Of a DNA stretch of 13,393 nt, positions 6,705-13,393 are shown piece after piece. The position numbers and the translations under genes are program-made. The notes beneath the pieces were generated by a model that did no database searches, was not told the origin of the DNA, and worked only from the letters and a program-made list of their open reading frames with translations. Within the stretch, counting starts at the first letter, position 1, and every line of letters starts with the position of its first letter. The stretch comes from Micavibrio sp. UBA7689 (lineage in GTDB: Bacteria > Pseudomonadota > Alphaproteobacteria > Micavibrionales > Micavibrionaceae), in NCBI GenBank assembly GCA_002482805.1, contig DLGR01000037.1, positions 100,360 through 113,752 of the forward strand, in the 5' to 3' direction.

Positions 6705-8315
6705 ATGCTTTTCAAAAACCTTAAAGCACAATTTTCTTATTCCATTCTGACCGCATTTTCCCTTTGCCTTATTGCCAATACAGCGCAAGCCCAAGATACG
6801 CCCATTTTCACACCCGTAGGCGGATGGGAAGTCAATAAAACCGATCTTTCCAACGTGCGCGGCCTGAACGCGATGAAACTGCCCTGCGTCATCACCAACG
6901 AATTCGACAACGGTTACGTGATGCGTCTTTCGGGCGGCGGCGGCAAGCTGCTCGCCATGGCGGTCGATTTCCGTCAAAATGTTTTTGTTAAAGGCAAGAA
7001 ATACACCGCCATGGTTGCAGTGGGTGACGCCTACGTTAAACAGGCGACGGCCGCGGCCTTCAATCCCAACACGCTGATCTTCAATCTGCGCCCGCTGGAT
7101 GGTTTTTACGAAACCGTCAAATCGGGCAAGGATATCGAAATCGGGATCGACGCCAACAACATGAAATTCGCAGTGGGCGATTTGTCCAAAGCACTCAGCG
7201 ATCTTGAGGGATGCTATACAGGCACGAAAGAGGCGCCTGCGCCGATGACGGAAACTTTGCGCTCTGCCAAAGCGGAAAATGCCCCCATGCCCATCGCGCC
7301 TGCCGCGCGCGTGGAAGCGGAAGAATTGCCGCAACAAGAACCTGTAGAACAAACCGCGCAAAAGCCTGCCAATTTGAAATCAACCGATCTGGCCGCGGCC
7401 CCGCAGCAAAAGAAATTGCCGCGCAGCTTTGACGAGATCATAGAAGGCGGAAAAATCGATACCGCGCCTGTTGTAAAAGCAGAGGCAGCACCCATAAAAA
7501 CAGCGATGAAAGTAGCAGCGCAACCCGCCCCTCAAAACGATATCGGCATGAGCCCGATGCCGGGTGGTGAGGATGTAAAAGTTGCGGCGCAAGTATCGCC
7601 ACAAGTTGTTGCGCAATCTGCAGCAAAACCTGCAGAGGTTGCGATGAATACACGCGCCAATACGGTATCGCGCGGCGTTGCCGCGCCCACTATTACTCCC
7701 GCAACATTGCCGCCTGTCGCGGCGCCGCGTGTTGCCGCGGCTTCTGCACCCATGAACTGGGATGCGAAAGCGGGCGAGGACATGAAGATTGTTTTGAGCC
7801 GCTGGGCGGAACGTGCGGGATATGATCTCGACTGGAAAGCAGCCGGTGATGGCAAGGTCGCGCAAGACATGACCTATACTGGTAATTTCGAAGAGGCAGT
7901 CGGCCAATTGCTTGCGGAAAATTCCGCGGCAACCGGTATCGCCGGGCATGTGGAAACACCAACGGGCAACACGAAACAAATCGCTATGAAAGCCGCCCCG
8001 CCCGAGCCTGTGAATGCACCAGCAGCAAAAGCAATCATTCCCGCCTATCATGACGCGTGGAGCGCACCCGCCGGTGCCAATATCCAAACGGTTCTGGGCC
8101 AATGGGCGGACAAGGCGGGGGTCGCCGTCGTATGGCAATCCTACATGAGCGTGTCCGTGAAAAATCCCGTCAATGTGAACGGCAGTTTCGAGCAGGCGGT
8201 GCAAAGCCTTCTGGATCAATATAACAACGATCCCAGCCGCCCTGTCGCACAACTCAACATCGATCCCGAGACGGGTGAGCGCACGCTGCTCATGAATCTC
8301 GACAAGTCGGTCTGA
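6705..8315 (+). CDS. Exported protein with paralogous N-terminal domain and two tandem TcpQ/PilL-C-like domains
   Basis: This 536-aa protein has a signal peptide (cleavage likely after AQA, residue 29) and no lipobox, so it should be periplasmic or secreted. Residues 37-172 form a domain with GGWEVNKTD, AMAVDF, LIFNL and a Cys pair (61, 170). It is homologous to the N domain of the next gene. Residues 173-345 are an Ala/Pro/Lys-rich disordered linker. Two related C-terminal modules follow (about 349-430 and 448-534), each with 'W.a.aG....VL..WA..AG....W' and then 'G.FE.AV..LL'. This matches my memory of the TcpQ/PilL C-terminal domain found in type IV pilus and conjugation loci, where such proteins assist a secretin. 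No pilus, secretin or ATPase gene is adjacent, so a pilus role is only a hypothesis. The ATG at 6705 lacks a strong ribosome site but gives an ideal signal peptide. The next gene is 149 nt downstream. Confidence 0.82.
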   Translation: MLFKNLKAQFSYSILTAFSLCLIANTAQAQDTPIFTPVGGWEVNKTDLSNVRGLNAMKLPCVITNEFDNGYVMRLSGGGGKLLAMAVDFRQNVFVKGKKYTAMVAVGDAYVKQATAAAFNPNTLIFNLRPLDGFYETVKSGKDIEIGIDANNMKFAVGDLSKALSDLEGCYTGTKEAPAPMTETLRSAKAENAPMPIAPAARVEAEELPQQEPVEQTAQKPANLKSTDLAAAPQQKKLPRSFDEIIEGGKIDTAPVVKAEAAPIKTAMKVAAQPAPQNDIGMSPMPGGEDVKVAAQVSPQVVAQSAAKPAEVAMNTRANTVSRGVAAPTITPATLPPVAAPRVAAASAPMNWDAKAGEDMKIVLSRWAERAGYDLDWKAAGDGKVAQDMTYTGNFEEAVGQLLAENSAATGIAGHVETPTGNTKQIAMKAAPPEPVNAPAAKAIIPAYHDAWSAPAGANIQTVLGQWADKAGVAVVWQSYMSVSVKNPVNVNGSFEQAVQSLLDQYNNDPSRPVAQLNIDPETGERTLLMNLDKSV

Positions 8316-8464
8316 TTCGCCGCGTTTTTAGGCGCGGATAAGTTGGGAATTTAACCGATATTTCCAAAAATGATGCTTTGCGGGACGCCGCCGACCTTGT
8401 ATGTTTTGGGTTGGATTTCCACATGCTATGGAATTAGCCGTCACTTTTTCGCAAGGTTTCGCAC

Positions 8465-11400
8465 ATGCGCTTGAATAAATATCTCGCTTCCACGCTTTTC
8501 ACGGGTCTTTTCATCACGGCGGGATTTTTATCGCCCGCCACGGCACAGGAGCAATCATTGCAGCCGCAAGGCGCATGGGCGATCACCAAGATCGATCGCT
8601 CCTCCGAAGGCGGAAATTCCTACTGTACCTTGTCCCGCAAATACGATGACGGCGTGGTGTTAAGCCTTGGCCGCAATGCCACGGAAGAATATTCGCTCGC
8701 GATCGACTTCCAAAAGCCGGTTTTCGAAAAAGACAAATCCCTTAAAATCAATCTGCAACCCGGCCCAGGCCAAATCCGCGCCTATGACATGATGCCCACA
8801 TCCGAAAAGGCTGTGGTTATCCGTTTGGGTTGGGATACAGGATTCTTCGACTCGCTGAACCAGTCCCAGCAGATGAAGGTCAAGATTTCGGATAAGGCGT
8901 ATTCGTTTGCGATGCCCGAAATCACCAAAGGGCAGGGCGATCTGCAGGAATGCATGGAAGGCCTGAAAACCGCAGGCAAGAAGGGCGATGATAAATCCGC
9001 CGCTGCGGACACCAAAGATGTTTTGAACGCCGAAGCCGGTAAGGCATCGGGCGAATTCGAAGCGGGCAAGACAGCGGCTTCCGTCACCGCCAGCGTGGAA
9101 AGTCAAGAAAAGGGTCTTCTCGCCAGCTTTGCCGACAGCATCAAGGCGCAAGAACCTAAACTGGGGAATGACGAAGCGCCGAGCAAACGTTCGAATTTTA
9201 ATTCCAAAACCGCCAAGAAAGATTCTGCGGATGCGCGCCCCGAACCTGTGAATGTCGCCGACGCCAAGGCCGATGTTCCGCCGCCGGAATTGATCCGCCG
9301 CCCGCCGCCTTCGGATAAAGTTTTGCCCGAAGCAGGCGCCAGCAAGGCACAAGACAACACGGCCCAGAAACTTGCCATGACCGCGCCCGCCGCGCAGGAA
9401 GCATTGCCGCCCGTAGCGCCAGCGCCTGTGAAAGCCGAACCAAAAGTAGAAACGAAGAAAGAGCAGAAGCAAGACTCCAAACAAGACAAGGTCGCAGCAA
9501 AGGCAGCGGCTGAAAAAGATGCCGCCGAAGAAAAAGCCGTTGCGGATGCCGAAAAAGAACTGGCGAAATTGCAGGCAGAAAAGCAAATGCTGCAACAACG
9601 TCTCGATGCCGCCAAAGCCCAGCAAGAAAAAATGGGTAAACCCGAAGAAATTGCCGCGGCCAAAGCCCGCGCCGACGAACTGGCCATCAAGAACAAGCAG
9701 CTAGAAGATTCCCTGCGCCAGTCCCAAGTCCGCATTGCCGAGACGGCCGTCAACACGGAGAGTAAGGCTCTGCGTAAAATCGCCGATCTCGAAGTCAAAC
9801 TGGCCGCTGCGCAAAAAGACAATGCGGATCTGGCCAAGCAACTGGACAGCTTTAAACTGCAACAGGAAGACGGGCGTTTGTCCGTTGTGGCAGGCGACTG
9901 GAACCTTGAGAACGCCACCAAACGCTTTAACGAAGCCGAGCGCGAGATCCGCCGCCTGGGCCTGCAACTGGAACAGGAACGCACCAGCTGTAACCGCGAA
10001 AAAGCCAGCATCGAACAGATGCTGTTCGACCCCGCCGTCGCCGACAGTGCACAAATCCAGCGTCTGACGAAACTGGAAGACGATCTGGATGCGGCCAATG
10101 CTAAATTGGCTGACCAATCCAAAGCGATCCAAGATGCCGTTAACGCACAACTGGCAACCAAGACGCAAACTCTGGAGGCTGAAAAAGCCGCCGCTGCCGC
10201 GCAAGTGGCTTCGTTGCAAAAATCATTGGCTGATCGCGAGGCTTCCATAGCCATGTTGCAAAAAGACTCTGCGGCAAGCCAGACGGCCGTGGCCGAGAAG
10301 GCGCAGTTGACGCAGCAAATTGCCGAACTTCAAAAGACGCTGGCCGCCAAAGATGCCGGTGTTTCCACACAAACCGCCGCCATGCAGGCTCAAATTACCA
10401 CATTGCAATCAACGCTGACGGCGAAGGATCAAGAGCTCGCCGCGTTCAAAGGCAAGCCCAACACCGATCAGCAGGTTGCAGCCCTCAGTACACAAGTTAA
10501 AACGCTGACCGATACGCTGGCTGCCAAGGACAAGGCTCTGGCTGATGCCATCGCTGTGCCCAAGGCCGATCCGAAAATGGGTGATCACATTGCGGCTCTC
10601 GAAAAATCGCAAGCTGCCCTCAAAGCCGAAGCCGATGCTTTGCGCGACCAGAACATCATTCTGCGCGCGGATTCCGAGAAACTACGTATCCAGCTTGCCG
10701 ATGTGATCGGCAACAGCTCTTCGCGCACGGATCAAGTGGCTTCTATGCAACTGGAGATGGACACGATGCGCCGTCAGTTGCAAACAAAGGACACGCAGCT
10801 TGCCACCTATCAAAACCAGATTGCTGTTCTACAAAATGATTCCGCACAGCTTAAAAACCGTCTGACGGTGGCTGATGATAAAGGCAACAGCAATACGGAC
10901 GAGGTCAGCAGCCTGACGCGTCAGGTGCAGCAACTGCAAAAGCAGATTTCGGACATGGACCGCCGCCAGCAAAGCAGCGTTTCAGCCGCGCCTGTAGCAA
11001 TGCCTGTGCCTGCGCCGATACCGACACCGATATTGCGTGAACGTTCGGTCAGCGCGGAAACGCTGGACAAAGTTACGCCTGCTGCAGGAACGAGCGTTTA
11101 CACGCAACCTACCGAAGCTAAAGCCGCAAACTATGATGCCGGTAATATCAACAGCCTTCTGCAAAAGGCCGGTATCGGCAATAACGGCGTCCAAAAGGCA
11201 GGCGGCGGTTTTTCCGGCGCGGATAATTTCAGTTGGACGGATTCCAGCAATGTCCGCGGTCTGGCTTCGGTCAAATCGCTCGGCTCTGTTTCGTTCGACA
11301 CAATGGTCGACCAATATATCGGCTACCAGCGCGGACAATGCGGCGGCGGGGACTTTGCGTCCATGCCATCGCCGACGAACGGTTCGGCCACCAAGCGTAT

Positions 11401-11572
11401 GGCACTCTACGAGATTGCCTGCGTGAAGGGCGGGGAGAACACGGCATCATCCCTGATCTTCTTCGAAGACCAGGGGCGCTTCATCGCCATCTCCAACCAG
11501 ATTGGTGCTGCGGACATGGATATAGCCATGGACAGCCGCGACAAGATCGCAGGGTTTGTAAGAGGGTTGTAA
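8465..11572 (+). CDS. Large exported coiled-coil protein sharing the N-terminal domain of the preceding gene
   Basis: This 1035-aa protein has a signal peptide with likely cleavage after ATA, residue 27. Residues 33-165 form a globular domain (GAWAITKID, YDDGVVLSLG, LAIDFQKPVFEKDK, Cys 54 and 163) homologous to residues 39-172 of the protein just upstream. Residues 166-345 are Ala/Pro/Lys-rich and look disordered. Residues 350-835 are mostly heptad-type coiled coil rich in Ala, Gln, Lys and Leu, with repeated 'L.AKD' units (TLAAKD, TLTAKD, TLAAKD). A Pro-rich hinge (842-856, PVAMPVPAPIPTPI) leads to a compact C-terminal domain (about 893-1035) with Cys 959 and 986, hydrophobic strands (ALYEIACV, SSLIFFEDQGRFIAIS) and a closing DSRDKIAGFVRGL. 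There is no transmembrane segment or LPXTG. The length suggests a periplasm-spanning rod or tether, but the function is unknown. The ribosome site is weak (AAGG, 8 nt). A strong terminator follows. Confidence 0.85.
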   Translation: MRLNKYLASTLFTGLFITAGFLSPATAQEQSLQPQGAWAITKIDRSSEGGNSYCTLSRKYDDGVVLSLGRNATEEYSLAIDFQKPVFEKDKSLKINLQPGPGQIRAYDMMPTSEKAVVIRLGWDTGFFDSLNQSQQMKVKISDKAYSFAMPEITKGQGDLQECMEGLKTAGKKGDDKSAAADTKDVLNAEAGKASGEFEAGKTAASVTASVESQEKGLLASFADSIKAQEPKLGNDEAPSKRSNFNSKTAKKDSADARPEPVNVADAKADVPPPELIRRPPPSDKVLPEAGASKAQDNTAQKLAMTAPAAQEALPPVAPAPVKAEPKVETKKEQKQDSKQDKVAAKAAAEKDAAEEKAVADAEKELAKLQAEKQMLQQRLDAAKAQQEKMGKPEEIAAAKARADELAIKNKQLEDSLRQSQVRIAETAVNTESKALRKIADLEVKLAAAQKDNADLAKQLDSFKLQQEDGRLSVVAGDWNLENATKRFNEAEREIRRLGLQLEQERTSCNREKASIEQMLFDPAVADSAQIQRLTKLEDDLDAANAKLADQSKAIQDAVNAQLATKTQTLEAEKAAAAAQVASLQKSLADREASIAMLQKDSAASQTAVAEKAQLTQQIAELQKTLAAKDAGVSTQTAAMQAQITTLQSTLTAKDQELAAFKGKPNTDQQVAALSTQVKTLTDTLAAKDKALADAIAVPKADPKMGDHIAALEKSQAALKAEADALRDQNIILRADSEKLRIQLADVIGNSSSRTDQVASMQLEMDTMRRQLQTKDTQLATYQNQIAVLQNDSAQLKNRLTVADDKGNSNTDEVSSLTRQVQQLQKQISDMDRRQQSSVSAAPVAMPVPAPIPTPILRERSVSAETLDKVTPAAGTSVYTQPTEAKAANYDAGNINSLLQKAGIGNNGVQKAGGGFSGADNFSWTDSSNVRGLASVKSLGSVSFDTMVDQYIGYQRGQCGGGDFASMPSPTNGSATKRMALYEIACVKGGENTASSLIFFEDQGRFIAISNQIGAADMDIAMDSRDKIAGFVRGL

Positions 11573-11592
11573 CCTCCAAGACCTGACCCAAT

Positions 11593-11624
11593 AAAAAGCC
11601 CCCGTCGTGCGGACGGGGGTTTTT
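11593..11624. terminator. Rho-independent terminator, probably bidirectional
   Basis: An 8-bp stem (CCCCCGTC 11599-11606 with GACGGGGG 11612-11619) closes a 5-nt loop and is followed by TTTTT (11620-11624). An A5 run precedes the stem after one unpaired G, so it can also act on the minus strand. It lies 21 nt after the coiled-coil gene stop and 25 nt beyond the phaR stop, so it serves both convergent genes. Confidence 0.9.
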
Positions 11625-11648
11625 CTTATTTCCCTAGGTAGGAATGAA

Positions 11649-12149
11649 TTATTTGTCGTCTTTGCCTTGCGTGCCGCCAGTGGTTCCAAAGGGGCGGAAC
11701 ATGCGCATGGCGTTTTCGAACATCGCCATGTTTTGCTTGTTGATCTCTTCGAGGTTCGGGACGGGGAACATACCCTCAATCGATTTGTTGATCTGGGTGC
11801 GGAGCTGTTCTTGGTTCTGGGCGAAGGTCTGGATCGTGTGCTCCAGATAGTTCGGGACCAGCGGGCTCAGATTATCGCCGTAGAAACCGATAAGTTGCCG
11901 CAGGAAATTAATGGGCAGAAGGCTTTGGCCTTCGTTCGATTCCTGATCCACGATGATCTGGGTTAGAACCGAGCGGGTCAGATCTTCGCCGGACTTCGCA
12001 TCATAAACAACGAAGTCATGGCCTTCCTTGACCATTTCGCACAAATCTTCGAGTGTTACATAGGAGCTGCGGCCCGTGTCGTACAGACGACGGTTGGCGT
12101 ACTTTTTGATGACCGTAGGCTCATCAGACTTCTTCTTGGTAGTGGCCAT
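11649..12149 (-). CDS. phaR: PhaR, polyhydroxyalkanoate synthesis regulator
   Basis: PhaR is a DNA-binding repressor that senses polyhydroxyalkanoate (PHA) granules and controls phasin and synthesis genes and itself. From the start chosen here it is 166 aa. The N-terminal PHB_acc_N domain is diagnostic: IKKYANRRLYDT (14-25), YVTLEDLCEMVKEG, FVVYDAKSGEDLTRSVL and TQIIVDQE. The second part (LLPINFLRQLIGFYGD, then LEHTIQTFAQNQEQLRTQIN) fits the PHB_acc repeats. The tail FRPFGTTGGTQGKDDK is polar. An upstream GTG (12155) is in frame. I chose the ATG at 12147-12149 because AGAGGA stands 7 nt before it. It diverges from a PHA-synthase-like gene, which agrees with the function. A promoter with an internal inverted repeat lies upstream. 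Confidence 0.95.
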   Translation of the reverse strand: MATTKKKSDEPTVIKKYANRRLYDTGRSSYVTLEDLCEMVKEGHDFVVYDAKSGEDLTRSVLTQIIVDQESNEGQSLLPINFLRQLIGFYGDNLSPLVPNYLEHTIQTFAQNQEQLRTQINKSIEGMFPVPNLEEINKQNMAMFENAMRMFRPFGTTGGTQGKDDK

Positions 12150-12182
12150 GGGCACTTCCTCTTCGTTAGATTGCTGCGTGTG

Positions 12183-12212
12183 TTGTTAACCTTTATTATG
12201 CAACAAATTATA
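12183..12212 (+). promoter_or_regulatory. Candidate promoter for the PHA-synthase-like gene
   Basis: TTGTTA (12183-12188) and ATTATA (12207-12212) are spaced 18 nt on the plus strand. The element overlaps the phaR promoter face to face. It is a moderate match. Confidence 0.35.
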
Positions 12213-12223
12213 TTGCAAGGCAA
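12195..12223 (-). promoter_or_regulatory. Candidate phaR promoter
   Basis: On the minus strand TTGCCT (-35; 12218-12223) and CATAAT (-10; 12195-12200) are spaced exactly 17 nt. Transcription would start near 12188, about 40 nt before the phaR ATG. Confidence 0.55.
12199..12217. promoter_or_regulatory. Inverted repeat TGCAA-N9-TTGCA, possible PhaR operator
   Basis: TGCAA (12199-12203) and TTGCA (12213-12217) are inverted repeats around the A/T-only-plus-C spacer 12204-12212. They fill most of the spacer of the predicted phaR promoter and overlap the predicted -10 of the opposite gene. Further TTGC units occur at 12171-12174, 12237-12240 and 12259-12262. PhaR sites described in other bacteria are rich in TGC/GCA, so this is a plausible operator, although that link is an inference. 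Confidence 0.4.
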
Positions 12224-12298
12224 AAGAATTAATATGTTGCGGCTTCCCCTTCTTTTTGTTGCCTTTTTCCCCTAAAATGGATGCATAAGGAAAATGTG

Positions 12299-13378
12299 AT
12301 GCGCAGCGGCCCAAAACCCTTGCCGTTCCAGCTGGGAATGGCATCTATTGCTTCCGCAGGTTTGGCGGGGGGTACGCCGTTTGAAGACGCAACATTGCAG
12401 GCTTTTTTCAAAGGTATCCAGAAATACCAAGCCCATCCCTTCAAACGGAAAATGACCGAACTTCCCGTGGTTTGGGAAGAGGGGCAGGCGCGGCTTTTGA
12501 GTGCAGGCGATAGTCCCAAACATGAAACGCCGGTGGTGCTGGTGCCTTCCATGGTCAACAAATCCGACATACTCGACCTTCTTCCCGACCGTTCTTTGGT
12601 GCGATGGCTCGCCGCACAAGGGTTCGACACTTATCTATATGACTGGGGTGTTCCCAGCGAGGACAACGGGCAGGCGGATTTCGACAACGCGGTGGCAGAG
12701 CGCCTGATACCCGCCCTTGAAAGCCTCGGTAAACCCGTTCTACTTCTGGGTTATTGCATGGGTGGTTTGTTCGCAGCATCGGTATCCTTGCTGCGTTCCG
12801 ATCTGGTCAGAGGTTGCGTCATGCTCGCTACTCCTTGGAATTTCCATGATGCGGCGGGGGCGCTCAAAGCGCGGCTGTCTTTGATGAAACCGATGGCCAT
12901 TCCGCACATGAAACAATATGGACGCCTGCCGGACAGCTGGATGCAGGCTGTGTTTGCCACGCTCGACCCTGAAGGAACGATCAGAAAGTTTTCATCTTTT
13001 GCAGGCATGCCTGACGGCGACAAACGCGAAGAGGTTTTTGTTGCGGTCGAAGACTGGCTCAACGAAGGGATCGATCTTCCTGCAGGGATCGCCATGACCT
13101 GTATGGAAGAATGGTACGAGCAGAACCTTCCGTTTACGGGCGGGTGGAAGGTGGCCGGCAAGACCATCAAAGCGGGTGCCATCAAATGCCCGACTTTCGT
13201 CGTGTGCGCCAAGGATGATCGCATCGTCCCCCAAGAATCCGCTCTCGGTTTTGCCGCGCAACGGGCGAAGGGCGACAAGCTTGTGTGCAAAACGGGGCAT
13301 GTCGGTTTGATCGCGGGGCGCAATGCCATCGATGACATCTGGCGCCCCATCGCCGATTGGTTTGCAGCGCAGCAATAA
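12299..13378 (+). CDS. Alpha/beta hydrolase of the PHA synthase family (PhaC-like, class III size)
   Basis: This protein likely polymerises (R)-3-hydroxyacyl-CoA into PHA, or is a close relative acting on it. The product is 359 aa, similar to class III/IV PhaC and much shorter than class I (about 590 aa). PhaC hallmarks are FDTYLYDWGVP, the lipase-like box GYCMGG with nucleophile Cys 153 in place of Ser, TPWNFHD, and MEEWYEQNLPFTGG. The acid and base are also present: CAKDDRIVP (probable Asp 307) and GHVGLIAG (His 334). An ATG at 12281 is in frame six codons earlier, but AAGGA lies 7 nt before the ATG at 12299 and nothing suitable precedes 12281. Class III enzymes need a PhaE partner, and none is in the window. 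Divergence from phaR supports a PHA role. Alternatives are a PHA-related esterase or thiolase-like hydrolase. The stop is 15 nt from the window end. Confidence 0.8.
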   Translation: MRSGPKPLPFQLGMASIASAGLAGGTPFEDATLQAFFKGIQKYQAHPFKRKMTELPVVWEEGQARLLSAGDSPKHETPVVLVPSMVNKSDILDLLPDRSLVRWLAAQGFDTYLYDWGVPSEDNGQADFDNAVAERLIPALESLGKPVLLLGYCMGGLFAASVSLLRSDLVRGCVMLATPWNFHDAAGALKARLSLMKPMAIPHMKQYGRLPDSWMQAVFATLDPEGTIRKFSSFAGMPDGDKREEVFVAVEDWLNEGIDLPAGIAMTCMEEWYEQNLPFTGGWKVAGKTIKAGAIKCPTFVVCAKDDRIVPQESALGFAAQRAKGDKLVCKTGHVGLIAGRNAIDDIWRPIADWFAAQQ

Positions 13379-13393
13379 TATTCTTACATATTC

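Noticed and set aside
7380..8252. 290-aa minus-strand open frame across the TcpQ-like modules
   Set aside because: Cys/Arg/His-rich shadow. The opposite strand encodes two repeated domains with consistent motifs.
8320..8337. CCGCG/CGCGG hairpin after the TcpQ-like gene as a terminator
   Set aside because: The stem is 5 bp with an 8-nt loop and is followed by GATAAG instead of a T run. The two genes may be partly co-transcribed.
8660..9625. 321-aa minus-strand open frame rich in Phe, Arg and Gly
   Set aside because: Low-complexity shadow of the Lys/Ala-rich linker on the plus strand, with no recognisable motif.
9103..10254. 383-aa minus-strand open frame (Ser/Ala/Cys-rich) within the coiled-coil gene
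   Set aside because: Its odd composition is what the reverse complement of an Ala/Lys/Gln-rich coiled coil gives. It has no domain, and the plus-strand product has a signal peptide and homologous domain.
1..13393. Mobile elements, CRISPR, tRNA/rRNA genes or phage remnants
   Set aside because: Reading the window showed no transposase or integrase motifs, no regularly spaced repeats and no RNA gene landmarks. Gene spacing and codon use look like ordinary chromosome.

Overview
The window reads as chromosomal DNA from an alphaproteobacterium of moderate GC (mid-50s percent by eye). The basis is the PleC/DivJ-like histidine kinase tail, a RecX of alphaproteobacterial type, an OmpA lipoprotein with the YDCWxEQQEEN segment, and a PhaR/PHA-synthase-like divergent pair. 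I cannot assign genus or order. I saw no tRNA, rRNA, CRISPR array, insertion sequence, integrase or phage gene.

Left part (1-3670). The 3' end of a sensor histidine kinase converges on recX, with overlapping stop codons. Divergent from recX is a tight three-gene run: an ABC-2 (YadH-like) permease, hslO (Hsp33) 2 nt downstream, and a short lipoprotein whose start overlaps the hslO stop by 4 nt. A perfectly palindromic hairpin (3643-3670) ends this run and also the convergent OmpA-family lipoprotein gene (3690-4583, minus).

Middle (4584-6630). A 335-nt divergent intergenic region carries candidate promoters in both directions. It leads into a stand-alone DJ-1/PfpI-like protein that resembles the C-terminal domain of large catalases and has no His after the nucleophile-position Cys. 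Next is prfB (RF2), which needs the classic +1 programmed frameshift at CTT TGA C; an AGGAGG lies three bases upstream of the slip codon.

Right-centre (6631-11624). Two large same-strand genes encode exported proteins that I do not recognise as any named system. The first (536 aa) has a signal peptide, an N-terminal domain, a long Ala/Pro-rich linker and two tandem TcpQ/PilL-C-like domains. The second (1035 aa) has a signal peptide, a diverged copy of the same N-terminal domain (Cys pair spaced exactly 109 residues in both), a charged linker, about 480 residues of coiled coil and a C-terminal globular domain. They are the best candidate here for an undescribed envelope system, perhaps tied to pilus, secretin or peptidoglycan functions. 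A strong hairpin terminator follows.

Right end (11649-13393). phaR (PHA-synthesis regulator, minus) diverges from a class III-sized PHA-synthase-like alpha/beta hydrolase (plus). Their shared intergenic region has facing promoter candidates, with a TGCAA-N9-TTGCA inverted repeat set inside the phaR core promoter. This suggests that PhaR autoregulates and may control its neighbour.
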